From Pseudomonadota bacterium (lineage in GTDB: Bacteria > Pseudomonadota > Alphaproteobacteria > Rhizobiales > Devosiaceae), in assembly GCA_023431205.1 (NCBI GenBank), contig JAEYXQ010000173.1, positions 1-43,012 on the forward strand: a stretch of 43,012 bases of DNA, given 5' to 3'. The notes beneath the pieces were generated by a model. The model had not been told where the DNA came from, did not search any database, and saw only the letters and a list, made by a program, of their open reading frames with translations. The position numbers and the translations under genes were made by a program. Shown piece by piece: positions 1-9,200 of this stretch; position 1 is the first letter of the stretch; every line of letters begins with the position of its first letter.

Positions 1-1315
1 AAACAAAGGCGTTTCGAACAGCGCGCAGCAGCGGCTCGGCCAGGTACTGTGCCATCGTCCGCTCGCCGGTAACGACCGTCACGTCGGCCGGCATGCCCGG
101 ACTCATGTACAACCCCTCATACTTGGAGAGTTCGTCCATCGGCACTCTGACGCGCATCGGATAGTAGGCCTCCTGAGTGTTCTCGTCGACGATGCTGTCA
201 GCGCCCACTTGGACAACCTCGCCGTTTAAGGGCAGGAGGTTCCGCGATGCGAAGGGTCTCAGCACCACATGGGCAACAAGTCCGACATGCACAATGTCGA
301 TGTCCTGAGGGGAGAGCCGCGCCACCACGATCAGTTCATCCAGAGACGGTACGATGTCCATGATTGGCTCGCCCGATCCGATCACCCCACCCTCAGTAGT
401 ATGGCGCAAATTAAGCACCGTACCCTCGACTGGGCTGAGGACCTGCGTGCGACGCAATATGTCGGCCGCCGAGGTCAGCTTCTGATCCAACACCGCGATC
501 TGGTTGTTGATCTGGGTGGTTTCCTCGGCGATCTTGATGCGAAAGGTCTCCTCTGCCTGCACAAGCGAGAGCTTCACTTCTTCTATTCGCTGGTTGGCAC
601 GGGCAATGTCCGCCCGGGTGCCTGCGATGCCGCTCTGCAACTCAGCCTGTTCGCGCAGGAGAGTGTTGACTCGGGCCCGCTGGATAAGCTGCTGGCCGAG
701 CAGTTGTTCGGCATCGGGCAACTCCTGATCGATCAACTGCTTTTGCGTCATCAGGCCAACCACTTCGGCCTCCAGAGATGCGATCTCGCTTTGGAGTTGT
801 TCAATCTGCCGTGCCGCGATCTCTTGCAGTTGTATTTGGCTGCGACGCTGGGTTTCGAACAGGCTTTGCTCGTTGGCGATAAAGGTGGCAAGATTGTTGT
901 CGATGTCAGTTTGTGTGAGCTCCCGCGGAAGCTCCAATTCTTCGGCTTCGGCCGCATGAGCCGTCAGGCGGGCGCGGACGGCGAGCAAGCGAAGCCACTG
1001 CTGCTGGTCTGAGGTCATGCTCGCCATTGCCCCCACCGACTGGAGCGTGACCAGCCTCTGACCTAGCGCAACATGATCGCCTTCCCGGACATGAACGGCA
1101 GCTATTATGCCCCCCTCCAGGTGCTGGATCACTTTGCGGTTGCTATCCGGACTTACCACACCCGGCGCGATGGCGCCGCTCGACAGCGGGGCGCTGGCAG
1201 CCCAGATGCCGAAGCTGCCGATGAACACGACAAGTATCAGCACGCCGGCGACCACGGGACCCCGCATCAGGCGACCTAGGCTCACCCGAGGAGCGGCTGC
1301 TACAGCGGAGGACAT
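1..1315 (-). CDS. HlyD-family membrane fusion protein of a type I secretion system (3' end outside window)
   Basis: This is the periplasmic adaptor that would link the inner-membrane ABC exporter to a TolC-like outer-membrane channel. The frame starts at ATG 1315, sharing one base with the TGA of the exporter gene (TGATG), and stays open to the window edge; about 438 residues are visible. The N-terminus has a short cytoplasmic stretch, one membrane segment (VVAGVLILVVFIGSFGIWAA), then the biotinyl-lipoyl-like segment with IQHLEGGII, typical of HlyD/PrtE proteins. The middle is a long coiled-coil region rich in Gln, Glu, Leu and Arg, and the visible C-terminus contains GMPADVTVVTGERT, the usual end of the family. 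Only a few C-terminal residues should be missing. The partner exporter makes the type I secretion assignment firm; the exported protein is not in the window. Confidence 0.9.
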   Translation of the reverse strand, partial: MSSAVAAAPRVSLGRLMRGPVVAGVLILVVFIGSFGIWAASAPLSSGAIAPGVVSPDSNRKVIQHLEGGIIAAVHVREGDHVALGQRLVTLQSVGAMASMTSDQQQWLRLLAVRARLTAHAAEAEELELPRELTQTDIDNNLATFIANEQSLFETQRRSQIQLQEIAARQIEQLQSEIASLEAEVVGLMTQKQLIDQELPDAEQLLGQQLIQRARVNTLLREQAELQSGIAGTRADIARANQRIEEVKLSLVQAEETFRIKIAEETTQINNQIAVLDQKLTSAADILRRTQVLSPVEGTVLNLRHTTEGGVIGSGEPIMDIVPSLDELIVVARLSPQDIDIVHVGLVAHVVLRPFASRNLLPLNGEVVQVGADSIVDENTQEAYYPMRVRVPMDELSKYEGLYMSPGMPADVTVVTGERTMAQYLAEPLLRAVRNAFV

Positions 1316-3063
1316 CACGGCGCCTTCGCCGTGCCGTCTTGCGCCTCAGCCGCAGGCACGAGAACGGGTCTGGTAGAGACCTCTGACTGAGCCCGTATCT
1401 CGCGAAGGACGGCGTCCCGATCGCCAAACTGCTCGAGTTGGCCGTCCCGCAGCAAGCCCAACTTGTCGATAGGCTGCAGCAGTGTCGTCCGGTGGCTGAC
1501 GATAACAACCACGCCTCCTGAGCGCTTCGCCTCCTTGATGGCTTCCACAAGGCAACGTTCGCCTTCCTGATCCAGGTTGGCATTTGGCTCGTCCAGCACC
1601 AGCAACTTGGGCCGGCCATAGAGCGCCCGGGCAAGGCCAATACGCTGCCGCTGGCCACCGCTCAGGAATATGCCACGGGGCCCGATCTCCGTACTGTAGC
1701 CGTTGGCCAGGCGCAGGATCATGTCGTGACAACCCGCATCCTTGGCCGCTTGAATGACGGCTGCTTCGTTCACCTCTCCCAGCCTGGCAATGTTGTCCCG
1801 AATGGTTCCCCCGAACAGTTCGATAGTCTGCGGAAGGTAGCCAATGTAGCGCTGGAGATCGAATGGACTCAGCGTCGCGATGTCGGCTCCATCCAGCCTC
1901 ACATGCCCTGCCCTCGTTCCTATGGCACCGACGATCAGCCGGCATAGGGTGCTTTTGCCTGAAGCTGACGGCCCCACCAGGGCTACTGCGGTTCCTGCCG
2001 GAAGCTTGAAGCTGATGTTCCTGAGGATGAACGTGTCGGCCCCTGGCTGCTGATAGGACAACTTCTCGACGGAAAGGTTCGCTTTCAGACCGGGCAGCTG
2101 CATGGCGGCCATCCTTGGCTGCCGGTCCCTCAGGAAGGTCCTGATCCTGCCATAGGCATCATGTGCTGCTTCGAACTGCCGCCAGGAGCCGATAACCTGC
2201 TCGAGCGGGGCGAGCGCTCTTCCCACCAGAATGGATGCGGCAATCATCCCTCCCGGCGACATATGGCCCGAGATCACCAGATATGCGCCCAGCCCCAAGG
2301 CGGCGCTTTGCAGAATAACCCGCACGGCTTTCGAGGTCGCCGACAGGATAGCCAAAACGTCGCTCGCGGCGATGCCGGCAGCGCTGGCATGGTCCACCAT
2401 GCCGCGATACCGCCCAGAAATTGCATCCTGCATCCCCATCGAATGGACAACTTCGGCGTACTGCATCGCGGCTGATGCAAACTCCACCGCTGCCACCTGA
2501 TGCTGCGATGCAGCATGCAGCGCGTTTCGGCTCATCCGATCGTTTGCTATCGCCAGGACCATCATCAGCAGCGATGCTCCGAGCCCGAACCATCCGAGCC
2601 ACGGATGCATCACCGCAAGAACCAGTATGAAGAACGGTACCCAGGGAGCATCGATGAAGGCCAGAACCCCGGGACTGCCGAGATATTCCCGCATAGTCGA
2701 AAGGCTATCCAGCAGCCGCCGTCCAAGCACGTTGTTCTGCCGGGAGACGGAAATTGCTTCCCGCAGCACGACATCGCGCATCCGGAGATCAAGGAACGTT
2801 CCCAAGCGGGTTAGTATGTAGCTGCGCACCGCGTCCAGTGCACCGAAGGCAACAAAGGACAGGAGTGCGATCAGGCTAAGAAAGACCAGAGTCTCCACCC
2901 GGCTGCTTCCCAGGACCCGATCGTAGACCTGCATCATATAGATGGGCGAGGTCAGGACGAGGAGGTTCACAAAGAAGCTGAAGAAAAGCAGAACTCCGCC
3001 AGCGGCTATGACGCTGCGCGCAACGCCCAGGCCCGACCAAATCGAAGTGGCAGGCTGTCTCAT
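1315..3063 (-). CDS. type I secretion ABC transporter, permease/ATPase fusion (PrtD family)
   Basis: Homodimeric inner-membrane exporter that drives substrate out through the HlyD-type adaptor encoded next. It has 582 residues, the usual size for PrtD. The N-terminal membrane domain (about 20-300) has SPIYMMQVYDRV, a hallmark of this subfamily; the ATPase domain follows with Walker A GPSASGKS (364-371), signature LSGGQ (467-471), Walker B LLVLDE (487-492) and a switch His in VIVSHR. No N-terminal C39 peptidase domain is present, so substrates should carry an uncleaved C-terminal signal, as with RTX proteins and rhizobial PrsDE substrates. It starts at ATG 3063 and is translationally coupled to the adaptor. 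Substrates could be glycanases or adhesins that act on the glycan made by neighbouring genes, but that is inference. Confidence 0.93.
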   Translation of the reverse strand: MRQPATSIWSGLGVARSVIAAGGVLLFFSFFVNLLVLTSPIYMMQVYDRVLGSSRVETLVFLSLIALLSFVAFGALDAVRSYILTRLGTFLDLRMRDVVLREAISVSRQNNVLGRRLLDSLSTMREYLGSPGVLAFIDAPWVPFFILVLAVMHPWLGWFGLGASLLMMVLAIANDRMSRNALHAASQHQVAAVEFASAAMQYAEVVHSMGMQDAISGRYRGMVDHASAAGIAASDVLAILSATSKAVRVILQSAALGLGAYLVISGHMSPGGMIAASILVGRALAPLEQVIGSWRQFEAAHDAYGRIRTFLRDRQPRMAAMQLPGLKANLSVEKLSYQQPGADTFILRNISFKLPAGTAVALVGPSASGKSTLCRLIVGAIGTRAGHVRLDGADIATLSPFDLQRYIGYLPQTIELFGGTIRDNIARLGEVNEAAVIQAAKDAGCHDMILRLANGYSTEIGPRGIFLSGGQRQRIGLARALYGRPKLLVLDEPNANLDQEGERCLVEAIKEAKRSGGVVVIVSHRTTLLQPIDKLGLLRDGQLEQFGDRDAVLREIRAQSEVSTRPVLVPAAEAQDGTAKAP

Positions 3064-3433
3064 CTGCTATTCTGCTCGCTCAGGCGCCCCTCTGGCCACG
3101 GCCAACATGACATACATCGGAGGAGCCATCAATTGCTGGCCACACAATGTATTCCCTGGGGAATTCCTCCCATTAGCGCTGCGAATAGTGGGACGAACAG
3201 TCGGTATAGCTCGTGTTCAGAATTTTGACGACGGAGCGGTTGCCCTGTTCAGCGCCCTTGCCCGGACGCGCAGCCAACTCACGCGCGCGCAAGTCTTCTA
3301 GGTCGCAGCCAACTCGCGTCCTTGTGCATAGCGTGAACACCTCCCAACGTAGCGGCGCTCCGCCTGCCGATGGAGCTCGGCAGCCATTCTGAGCCGATTT
3401 GATAATCGACCTCAACTGCGTATAAACAAGATC
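3064..3433. other. 370-bp divergent intergenic region
   Basis: The region separates the minus-strand secretion operon from the plus-strand HTTM/DCC gene. I see no convincing coding frame; the open frames crossing it have no RBS and no recognisable protein character. The right edge holds a good promoter for the HTTM/DCC gene (separate entry). Around 3153-3169 there is a short dyad centred on GGAATTCC flanked by G and C runs, which could be a regulator site, but nothing identifies the regulator. Confidence 0.5.
3399..3426 (+). promoter_or_regulatory. sigma-70-type promoter placing transcription start at the HTTM/DCC start codon
   Basis: TTGATA at 3399-3404 and TATAAA at 3421-3426 are separated by 16 bases, each matching five of six consensus positions. 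The predicted start of transcription, about 7 bases past the -10 box, falls at 3432-3434, on the ATG at 3434. No Shine-Dalgarno sequence precedes that ATG, which fits a leaderless mRNA. Confidence 0.6.
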
Positions 3434-5545
3434 ATGACTTCGGACATCCAATCTCAGGCTAACGCGGCTCACCCTGCGCCCCTAAGGTCGCTGGTCTTGC
3501 TGGCAGTGCTCGGCGCCACCAGCGTTCTTCTTGCTAGTCGATGGGCGCCTGAATTCGTGAGCCTTTACTGGCAGTGGCCGCTTACTCTGGCCGCCTTCAT
3601 CCTGGTAGCTCAGATACCCGCAGTAGGCCAAACGGGACTACGAGTATCGGAGCGCCTGGTTGATGCGCTGACGCGTCGCGGCGCTTTCCAGTCGGATGCT
3701 GCGCGCGAGATGCCCAAGTTCGGTCTGTTGCGGATCGCATTCGGAGCACTCCTGACGCACCGCGCCATCGCCCTCGTCGTGCTGCCTCTGCCAGGGGATC
3801 TCACCAGCCCCCCCCTGGCCTTCTTTCTGATTCTAAATCTGGTGGCGGCTTTCGCCGTTACTCTCGGCTGCTTCACCCAACTGGCGCTGGTTTTTCTGGT
3901 TGTCCTGCAATGGCAACTGGGCGACGCCGTTCTGTTGACGGGCACGCTGGGCAACGATGTCGGCGCTATACTGGCAATCCTGCTGCTGATGGCGAATGCC
4001 GGAGCCCATCTCTCGATCGACCGTTGGATGATGCAGCGCAAGGGTACTTTGGGCGCTGTCATCTCCCGCTTCTATCACCCCGACGGGATGCCACCTGATT
4101 CAGTTCTGCAGTTGTCGAAGCTCGCAGCACTGTTCTCATATTGGCTTGTGTGCCTCTACTCACTGTCGATGCACCTCAATGAGGTGGCATGGACGACCGG
4201 CTATGGTGGTCCGATCCTTCTGTCCAACAATCTGATGTCGCGGCCATTCGAGGGCTTCATCTGGTTGTTCAGCAATGCACCGTGGGCGGTGCAGTTCGCC
4301 CGCGTTTCGCTGTGGATCATGATGGCCTGGTACGCACTGCTCCTCCCCGCCGTGCTTTTCGGCGGGTGGGTGAGGCAGGCGGCGATTGTCTGGGGCTTCC
4401 TGTTTTTCTGCCTCAGCTCCGTGGTGTTGCAACTCGGGTGGCTGGGAGCGTTCGAGTTCGTATTGTGGGCAGCGCTTTTCTGGCGGCACAGCTTCATCGA
4501 CGGCACACGTGACCTCGCCATCGTCTACGATGACCGCTGCAACCTATGCGATCGAACGGTCAACGGTCTCCTGCGCGTCGACGTGTTCGGACAACTCACC
4601 TTCAGGCCGCTCTCCAGGAACAAGCCGTTCCTGGCGGAACGTGGAATAGAAACCAAGGCTGCCCTGACGGATCTTTATGGGGTAAGCCTTTCGGGTCGCC
4701 ACGCCAACCTTTCTGGCTACGACCTCTACATGGCCATTAGCCGTCGGTTGTTGCTGCTCACGCCGGCATATCCGATCCTGCTTGTGGGCAAGATCTTGTG
4801 GGTTGGTCCGCTGATCTACCGCTTCATAGCGGCACGTCGCACCAAGTTGTTTGGTGTCTGTGAACTGCCCACCCCCAAGCCGGAGCCGCGGGTCAGTTGG
4901 TTTCTCGACCCAGCCCGGCGCCCGCTGGGCAGAACAGACTTCGCGTTGCCGCTGCTGTCGCATATCGCCGTAGCCGGAGTGGCGTTCCTGTTGGTTATGC
5001 CTGCGCCCTTCGTCGGCTGGCAGGGCGTGCCGCTTCCCTCGCCGCTCCGACCAGTGACGGAGAGTCTTGCCGGGCAAGCCCACATGTTCGGCATCTCGCC
5101 CATCAACGTCTTCAATGCTGCCGATCTGCGGATGGCGGAGAACTGGTTCACCATTTCAGCGGTGGATGCAGACGGCACGGAGCACCTTCTGCCAGTATTC
5201 AGCGAGAACGGGGGGCGTCTGGACTGGCACGTCTCGGACCGCATCTACTTCGGCTACACCTTGCGCTGGCGCCGGGGATTTGTTGAAGGTCCACCGGTGT
5301 GCCGCATCGAGGCATCACCGATGTTCGCGGCGTTCGTCGACCTCTACGAAGCTCAAACGAGGCAAGTTCGGCAGAGCTACGTCTACAGGCAGTATCATCA
5401 GCCCCTCCCTGACGGCGACGACATACGGAGCGGCCGGTTCATATTGCCAGAAGCCACGGTGTTTTGCGCAGGCACTCTTGTTCACAGTGACGGTGAACCC
5501 CGCGGCCTCAGCGTACTCTCCGCACAACTGGGTGATCTGCCCTAA
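3434..5545 (+). CDS. HTTM-domain polytopic membrane protein fused to a DCC (DUF393) thiol domain
   Basis: A 703-residue membrane protein of unknown function. Residues about 1-355 are hydrophobic with many predicted membrane spans and resemble the HTTM domain (the membrane module of vitamin K gamma-carboxylase relatives). At about residue 362 the motif YDDRCNLCDR begins a DCC/DUF393 domain, a thioredoxin-like family defined by DxxCxxC. After this come another membrane segment near residue 510 and a C-terminal soluble region that I do not recognise. HTTM proteins and DCC proteins are often encoded side by side; here they are one chain. It stands alone between divergent and convergent neighbours, and its stop overlaps the galE stop by 4 bases. 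Function could be a membrane redox or quinone-linked reaction, but that is only inferred from the domains. Confidence 0.8.
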   Translation: MTSDIQSQANAAHPAPLRSLVLLAVLGATSVLLASRWAPEFVSLYWQWPLTLAAFILVAQIPAVGQTGLRVSERLVDALTRRGAFQSDAAREMPKFGLLRIAFGALLTHRAIALVVLPLPGDLTSPPLAFFLILNLVAAFAVTLGCFTQLALVFLVVLQWQLGDAVLLTGTLGNDVGAILAILLLMANAGAHLSIDRWMMQRKGTLGAVISRFYHPDGMPPDSVLQLSKLAALFSYWLVCLYSLSMHLNEVAWTTGYGGPILLSNNLMSRPFEGFIWLFSNAPWAVQFARVSLWIMMAWYALLLPAVLFGGWVRQAAIVWGFLFFCLSSVVLQLGWLGAFEFVLWAALFWRHSFIDGTRDLAIVYDDRCNLCDRTVNGLLRVDVFGQLTFRPLSRNKPFLAERGIETKAALTDLYGVSLSGRHANLSGYDLYMAISRRLLLLTPAYPILLVGKILWVGPLIYRFIAARRTKLFGVCELPTPKPEPRVSWFLDPARRPLGRTDFALPLLSHIAVAGVAFLLVMPAPFVGWQGVPLPSPLRPVTESLAGQAHMFGISPINVFNAADLRMAENWFTISAVDADGTEHLLPVFSENGGRLDWHVSDRIYFGYTLRWRRGFVEGPPVCRIEASPMFAAFVDLYEAQTRQVRQSYVYRQYHQPLPDGDDIRSGRFILPEATVFCAGTLVHSDGEPRGLSVLSAQLGDLP

Positions 5546-6543
5546 ACCCGCGTGTCGAATCGATAACGCGCCTGAATGGTGCGCTCCCAGGCTATGGCGT
5601 GCTCCATGATCGTGCGGAGATCATCGTATTTTGGCGTCCAGTCGAGCTTCTGACGAATGAGCCGAGCGTCGGCCACGACCTCTATCGCATCACCCAGACG
5701 TCGTGGCCCAACGCGAATTTCGAACTCGTTCCCGGAAACTTCGCGGGCCATTTCCAGCACCTGGCGTACGGAGTAGCCCCTTCCATAGCCGCAGTTGACG
5801 GTGATGTTGTCGCCGCCGGCCCGGAGGTGGCGCAGCGCCGACAGATGTGCGTTGGCGAGATCGGTAACGTGGATGTAGTCACGCACGCATGTCCCATCCA
5901 CCGTGGGGTAATCGTCGCCGAAGATCTCCATGTAGGGCCGAGTGCCCAAGGCTGCCTGCGCCGCGATCTGGACCAACAGGGTGGTCTTGGTGGTTGACTG
6001 GCCATACCGGCCCGCCGGATCGGCGCCGGCCACGTTGAAATAGCGAAGCGCTGCGTACCGCAAGTCGGATACGGCAGAGACATCGCGCAGCATGTATTCC
6101 GTGATGAGCTTCGAAGTACCGTAGGGTGAGATCGGCGCGATAGCCGCATCTTCTGCTACAGGGTTGCTCACGGGATTACCGTAAACCGCCGCGGTGGCCG
6201 AATAGATGACATGCTTTACGCCGTGATCGCTCGCAGCAGACAACAAAGTCCGGCTCTTCACGGTGTTTGCTTGATAATAGGCCAGAGGGTCATTGTAGAG
6301 CCCCGGCGTTATCAACTGCGCGGCGAAGTGGATAATGGTGTCGACCTCATGCTCACGCAGTACCCGCGATACCAGTTCGTGATCGCCGACGTCTCCAAAC
6401 ACAAAGGGCACGCCGGCAGGAACCGCCCATGGCACCCCATTGCTCATGTTGTCGATCACCACGGGCTTCTCTCCGGCGTCGAGAAGCGCCAGAACCATGT
6501 GGCCGCCGATATAGCCGGCTCCGCCGGTAACCAAGATCGCCAT
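5542..6543 (-). CDS. galE: UDP-glucose 4-epimerase
   Basis: Interconverts UDP-Glc and UDP-Gal (or the GlcNAc/GalNAc pair) in the cytoplasm, supplying a sugar donor for the glycan region. It is an extended short-chain dehydrogenase of 333 residues: NAD-binding GGAGYIG at 7-13, a Ser/Thr pair in YSATAAVYG (114-122), and the catalytic Tyr141-xxx-Lys145 (YGTSK). The stretch YPTVDGTCVRDYIHVTDL is diagnostic of GalE. The segment before it, GQSTTKTTLL, matches the variant loop found in rhizobial GalE rather than the E. coli type, so substrate preference cannot be read directly. It begins at ATG 6543, four bases downstream of the GT4 gene stop, and is the last gene of the three-gene minus-strand set. 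Confidence 0.93.
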   Translation of the reverse strand: MAILVTGGAGYIGGHMVLALLDAGEKPVVIDNMSNGVPWAVPAGVPFVFGDVGDHELVSRVLREHEVDTIIHFAAQLITPGLYNDPLAYYQANTVKSRTLLSAASDHGVKHVIYSATAAVYGNPVSNPVAEDAAIAPISPYGTSKLITEYMLRDVSAVSDLRYAALRYFNVAGADPAGRYGQSTTKTTLLVQIAAQAALGTRPYMEIFGDDYPTVDGTCVRDYIHVTDLANAHLSALRHLRAGGDNITVNCGYGRGYSVRQVLEMAREVSGNEFEIRVGPRRLGDAIEVVADARLIRQKLDWTPKYDDLRTIMEHAIAWERTIQARYRFDTRV

Positions 6544-6547
6544 TCGC

Positions 6548-7768
6548 CTATTCCTTCCCGTCGGCCCTGTTCAGGTATTCCACGGCTTTGGCCGCGGCGA
6601 GTTGGACGTCGAACACTGCCTCCAGGCAGAACTGCGTCCGCTCCATCATCGTTTCGTTCGCTAGCTGCGTGCTTATCTGCTCCACCACAGCCGCGTAGAG
6701 GCCGTTCACGTCCCCAACCGGCACCGACCTGCCCACCCCCCACTCCACGAGGAGTTCACGAAGATCATTGTGCGGCTCGAGGGCAGCGACTACCGGTAAA
6801 TTGGCGCGCAGATAATCCAGAATTTTGGTCGGGAAGGAAGCGGAGTCGACTCCCGGCACGGTTGCCACCATGCCCAGATCACATGCACTGATCAGTTGCA
6901 GATATTGTTCGCGCGGCACCCGCTTTACCAGATGCACGTTGGTGTCAGCCCGCTGAGCGTGCTCGGCCACGAGCGCAGACAGCCTTCCGTCTCCAATGAA
7001 AAGAAACGCCAAATGCGGCTGATCTTGACGTGCGCGTTCCGCCACGTGCAGCATCTCCTCGATACCACGCCCCTGCGTCAGCTGGCCCCCGAAGACCACG
7101 ATCCTCTTGTCCAGCGGCAGGCCGAAGCTGGCGCGCATCGTTGCGGCATCGACGGGGGCAGGACGAGATATGTCGGTCCACAGCGGTGTCCACACCATAT
7201 TCTGGTCGGCGCCTATTGCGTAGTGGCGGCGGAGATACTCCATGTTCGTCGGCAAGTTGCAGCCGATCACATCGAAGCTGGAGATAAGCTTCTGCTCAGC
7301 CCTGAGGGCTACGGGGAACAAGGCCCCGGGTACAAGCCCGATTGATCGATGATGGTACGGGAAGAAGTCGTACACATAGAGCATGCTGGGCGCCTGGAAC
7401 TTCTTCTTGGCCCAACGCAGTTGATGAGCCACGGTGACACACGGAGTCCAGGCAAGGATGTAGTCGAACTTCGCGTTGCCAAAGGCCCGCGCCATTTCCC
7501 TCTGGGCCAGGAGCGAGGACAGCCCCCATTTGGTAATCCGCTCCACGATGCGCCCCAGCCGCTTGGTTCCCTGCGGAGCAATAACCAGAACGTCGACACC
7601 AGCGGCGGTCTTCAGTCTGCGGCTGGCGGACCCCAGCGGGAGATCCCAGTCGATCACCGCAACACTTACATCGTGACCCTGGTCAACCAGAGCGCCGGCA
7701 AGCTCAGTGGTCATGTAAGAGTCGTTTGGGCCGGTCGGGTACTTAGTGCAGATCAGGAGGAACTTCAT
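6548..7768 (-). CDS. GT4-family glycosyltransferase
   Basis: A 406-residue retaining GT-B glycosyltransferase that would add one sugar to the growing lipid-linked glycan on the cytoplasmic face. The N-terminal Rossmann domain begins MKFLLICTKYPTGPNDSY, as in capsule and O-antigen GT4 enzymes; the C-terminal domain has VVFGGQLTQGRG (start of the GT4 second domain), IGDGRL and the acceptor/donor-binding SFPTKILDYLRANLPVVA, where the usual E-x7-E is only partly conserved. It overlaps the flippase gene by 4 bases (ATGA) and is followed closely by galE. The donor sugar cannot be told from sequence. Confidence 0.85.
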   Translation of the reverse strand: MKFLLICTKYPTGPNDSYMTTELAGALVDQGHDVSVAVIDWDLPLGSASRRLKTAAGVDVLVIAPQGTKRLGRIVERITKWGLSSLLAQREMARAFGNAKFDYILAWTPCVTVAHQLRWAKKKFQAPSMLYVYDFFPYHHRSIGLVPGALFPVALRAEQKLISSFDVIGCNLPTNMEYLRRHYAIGADQNMVWTPLWTDISRPAPVDAATMRASFGLPLDKRIVVFGGQLTQGRGIEEMLHVAERARQDQPHLAFLFIGDGRLSALVAEHAQRADTNVHLVKRVPREQYLQLISACDLGMVATVPGVDSASFPTKILDYLRANLPVVAALEPHNDLRELLVEWGVGRSVPVGDVNGLYAAVVEQISTQLANETMMERTQFCLEAVFDVQLAAAKAVEYLNRADGKE

Positions 7769-9018
7769 GCGCTCGCTCTACTCGGCAAATAGCGGCTCAT
7801 CAAAGCCACTACAGCAAGACCAAACAAAACAGCGGCACAGGCTATGGCGTGAGAGGTGACCGCGACGGCGTCGCTACCGAACGGTGCCAGTAGCACAAAG
7901 ACCAAGGCGGTCAAGACCGCCTGAGCCAGTTCAGCCCCTACCTGGACGCGCAGCCTGCCGCTGGCAACGTAAGTATAGACGATCACCCAGGTACCGATCT
8001 TGCACAGGTCGCCCAGCGACTGCGTGAGAAGCAGGTTGGTCGCCGGCAGGAACTCGGGTGAGAAAGCGATCAAGATGATCTGCTGTCGCAGTAGGTAGTA
8101 GACAACGGTGCCAGCCAGATAGAGTCCGACAAACACCCCTCCCAGGCGGAGGGCGACCACCCGCCTTGTTTCGCTTGACGCTCGCGCAAGCTGAGGCAAG
8201 AGGAGATTGATAAACAGCACGCCGAAGATCTGCATATAGGCGTCTGATATTCGGGCGATAGCCTGCCAGTGACCGACGCTTTCCCAACCGAGATCGCTCG
8301 CCATCTCAAGGCGCATATAGGCCTGCACCACCGGCACCGCGACCACTGCAAGCAGGGCAGCACCAGAAAACTTCAACAGTTCAAGAACGTGGCTACCATT
8401 GGTTCTGGCAGGCCACCTAGCTTCCGCTCGAACTCGCTGCGCCAGGAGCACAATACCTATCAGGGATGGAACCAGCGGCAGGGTGGCGACGGCCAAGAAT
8501 GCCCCCCAGAGCCCCCCTAGCTGCACGGCCACCGCCACCAATCCCGCCGCTGCCAGACTCCCCAGAGCGTTTGCTGCAGCGAACGTTCCGATCCTTCCGA
8601 TGCCGCTCAGGAAGGCCAAGGCTGCATTTCCCAGCCCGATCACGGCCTGAGTGACGGCGATGACCAGAAACACCGGCGCCAGCTCTGGATCGAGGAGGAT
8701 GAGCGCACCACCCCACAGGTAGCATACGAGACAAAACGCCCCCAAAGCGAATGCGGTGACCGTCGAGATAACTGAGGCGGCGCGCAGCCATTCACCCCGC
8801 GAGGCGGGATCATCCGACGCCGCAACGTTCCGGATCAAGCCATTGGCGAGCCCACCACCGGCGAACATGTAAAATACTGCCGAGACACCAATGACGTGGC
8901 TCAGCGCGCCGAAAGCTTCCGGTCCGAACGCTTGGGAAATGAGCTTGACGATGGCGAAAGTCGAGACAATGCGTGTCACCGCCATGCCGACGAGCAGTAT
9001 CATCGACATGTGCTTCAT
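7765..9018 (-). CDS. Wzx-like polysaccharide flippase (oligosaccharide transporter family)
   Basis: A 417-residue integral membrane protein with about 12 predicted hydrophobic segments and the general pattern of the MOP superfamily (Wzx/RfbX). The N-terminus has the family pattern VKLISQAFGPEAFGALSHV, with the conserved G-x-E-x-F-G-x-L at the end of the first helix. It would flip the undecaprenyl-PP-linked glycan from cytoplasm to periplasm. It is first in the minus-strand set wzx-GT4-galE, divergent from the fnlA operon, consistent with one Wzx-dependent pathway. No Wzy polymerase is obvious in the window, so polymerisation may be encoded elsewhere or the flipped unit may not be polymerised. 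Confidence 0.82.
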   Translation of the reverse strand: MKHMSMILLVGMAVTRIVSTFAIVKLISQAFGPEAFGALSHVIGVSAVFYMFAGGGLANGLIRNVAASDDPASRGEWLRAASVISTVTAFALGAFCLVCYLWGGALILLDPELAPVFLVIAVTQAVIGLGNAALAFLSGIGRIGTFAAANALGSLAAAGLVAVAVQLGGLWGAFLAVATLPLVPSLIGIVLLAQRVRAEARWPARTNGSHVLELLKFSGAALLAVVAVPVVQAYMRLEMASDLGWESVGHWQAIARISDAYMQIFGVLFINLLLPQLARASSETRRVVALRLGGVFVGLYLAGTVVYYLLRQQIILIAFSPEFLPATNLLLTQSLGDLCKIGTWVIVYTYVASGRLRVQVGAELAQAVLTALVFVLLAPFGSDAVAVTSHAIACAAVLFGLAVVALMSRYLPSRASA

Positions 9019-9200
9019 AGTCTCGCGCCAGTCGACCCCGTTCCGGACCAGCCTCCCTGCCCGAACGCTCGCTTATTTTGTTTACTTCCATCAGGCAAGC
9101 GAATTGCCGGGACCTCACGGATTTGGGGGTTGACTCACCATGCCAGCCCGTTAACACCGCGGCTCTATCCCATTGCGTAATCTTGTCGTCGGAGACTCTC
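9019..9200. promoter_or_regulatory. divergent promoter region between wzx and fnlA
   Basis: The 182 bases between two divergent operons must hold promoters for both. A TTGACT at 9130-9135 could be a -35 box for fnlA, but the -10 match at the right distance (TAACAC, 9152-9157) is weak. On the minus strand TTGCCT followed 17 bases later by TAAGCG could serve wzx. Neither is strong, so I list the region rather than exact sites. A clear GGAG at 9191-9194 is the fnlA ribosome-binding site. Confidence 0.45.

Noticed and set aside
269..1012. 247-codon plus-strand open frame opposite the HlyD-family gene
   Set aside because: The minus-strand frame encodes a recognisable membrane fusion protein continuous with the window edge.
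3173..3472. 99-codon minus-strand open frame in the divergent region
   Set aside because: No RBS, Arg/Ser-rich random composition, and it overlaps the promoter and start of the HTTM/DCC gene.
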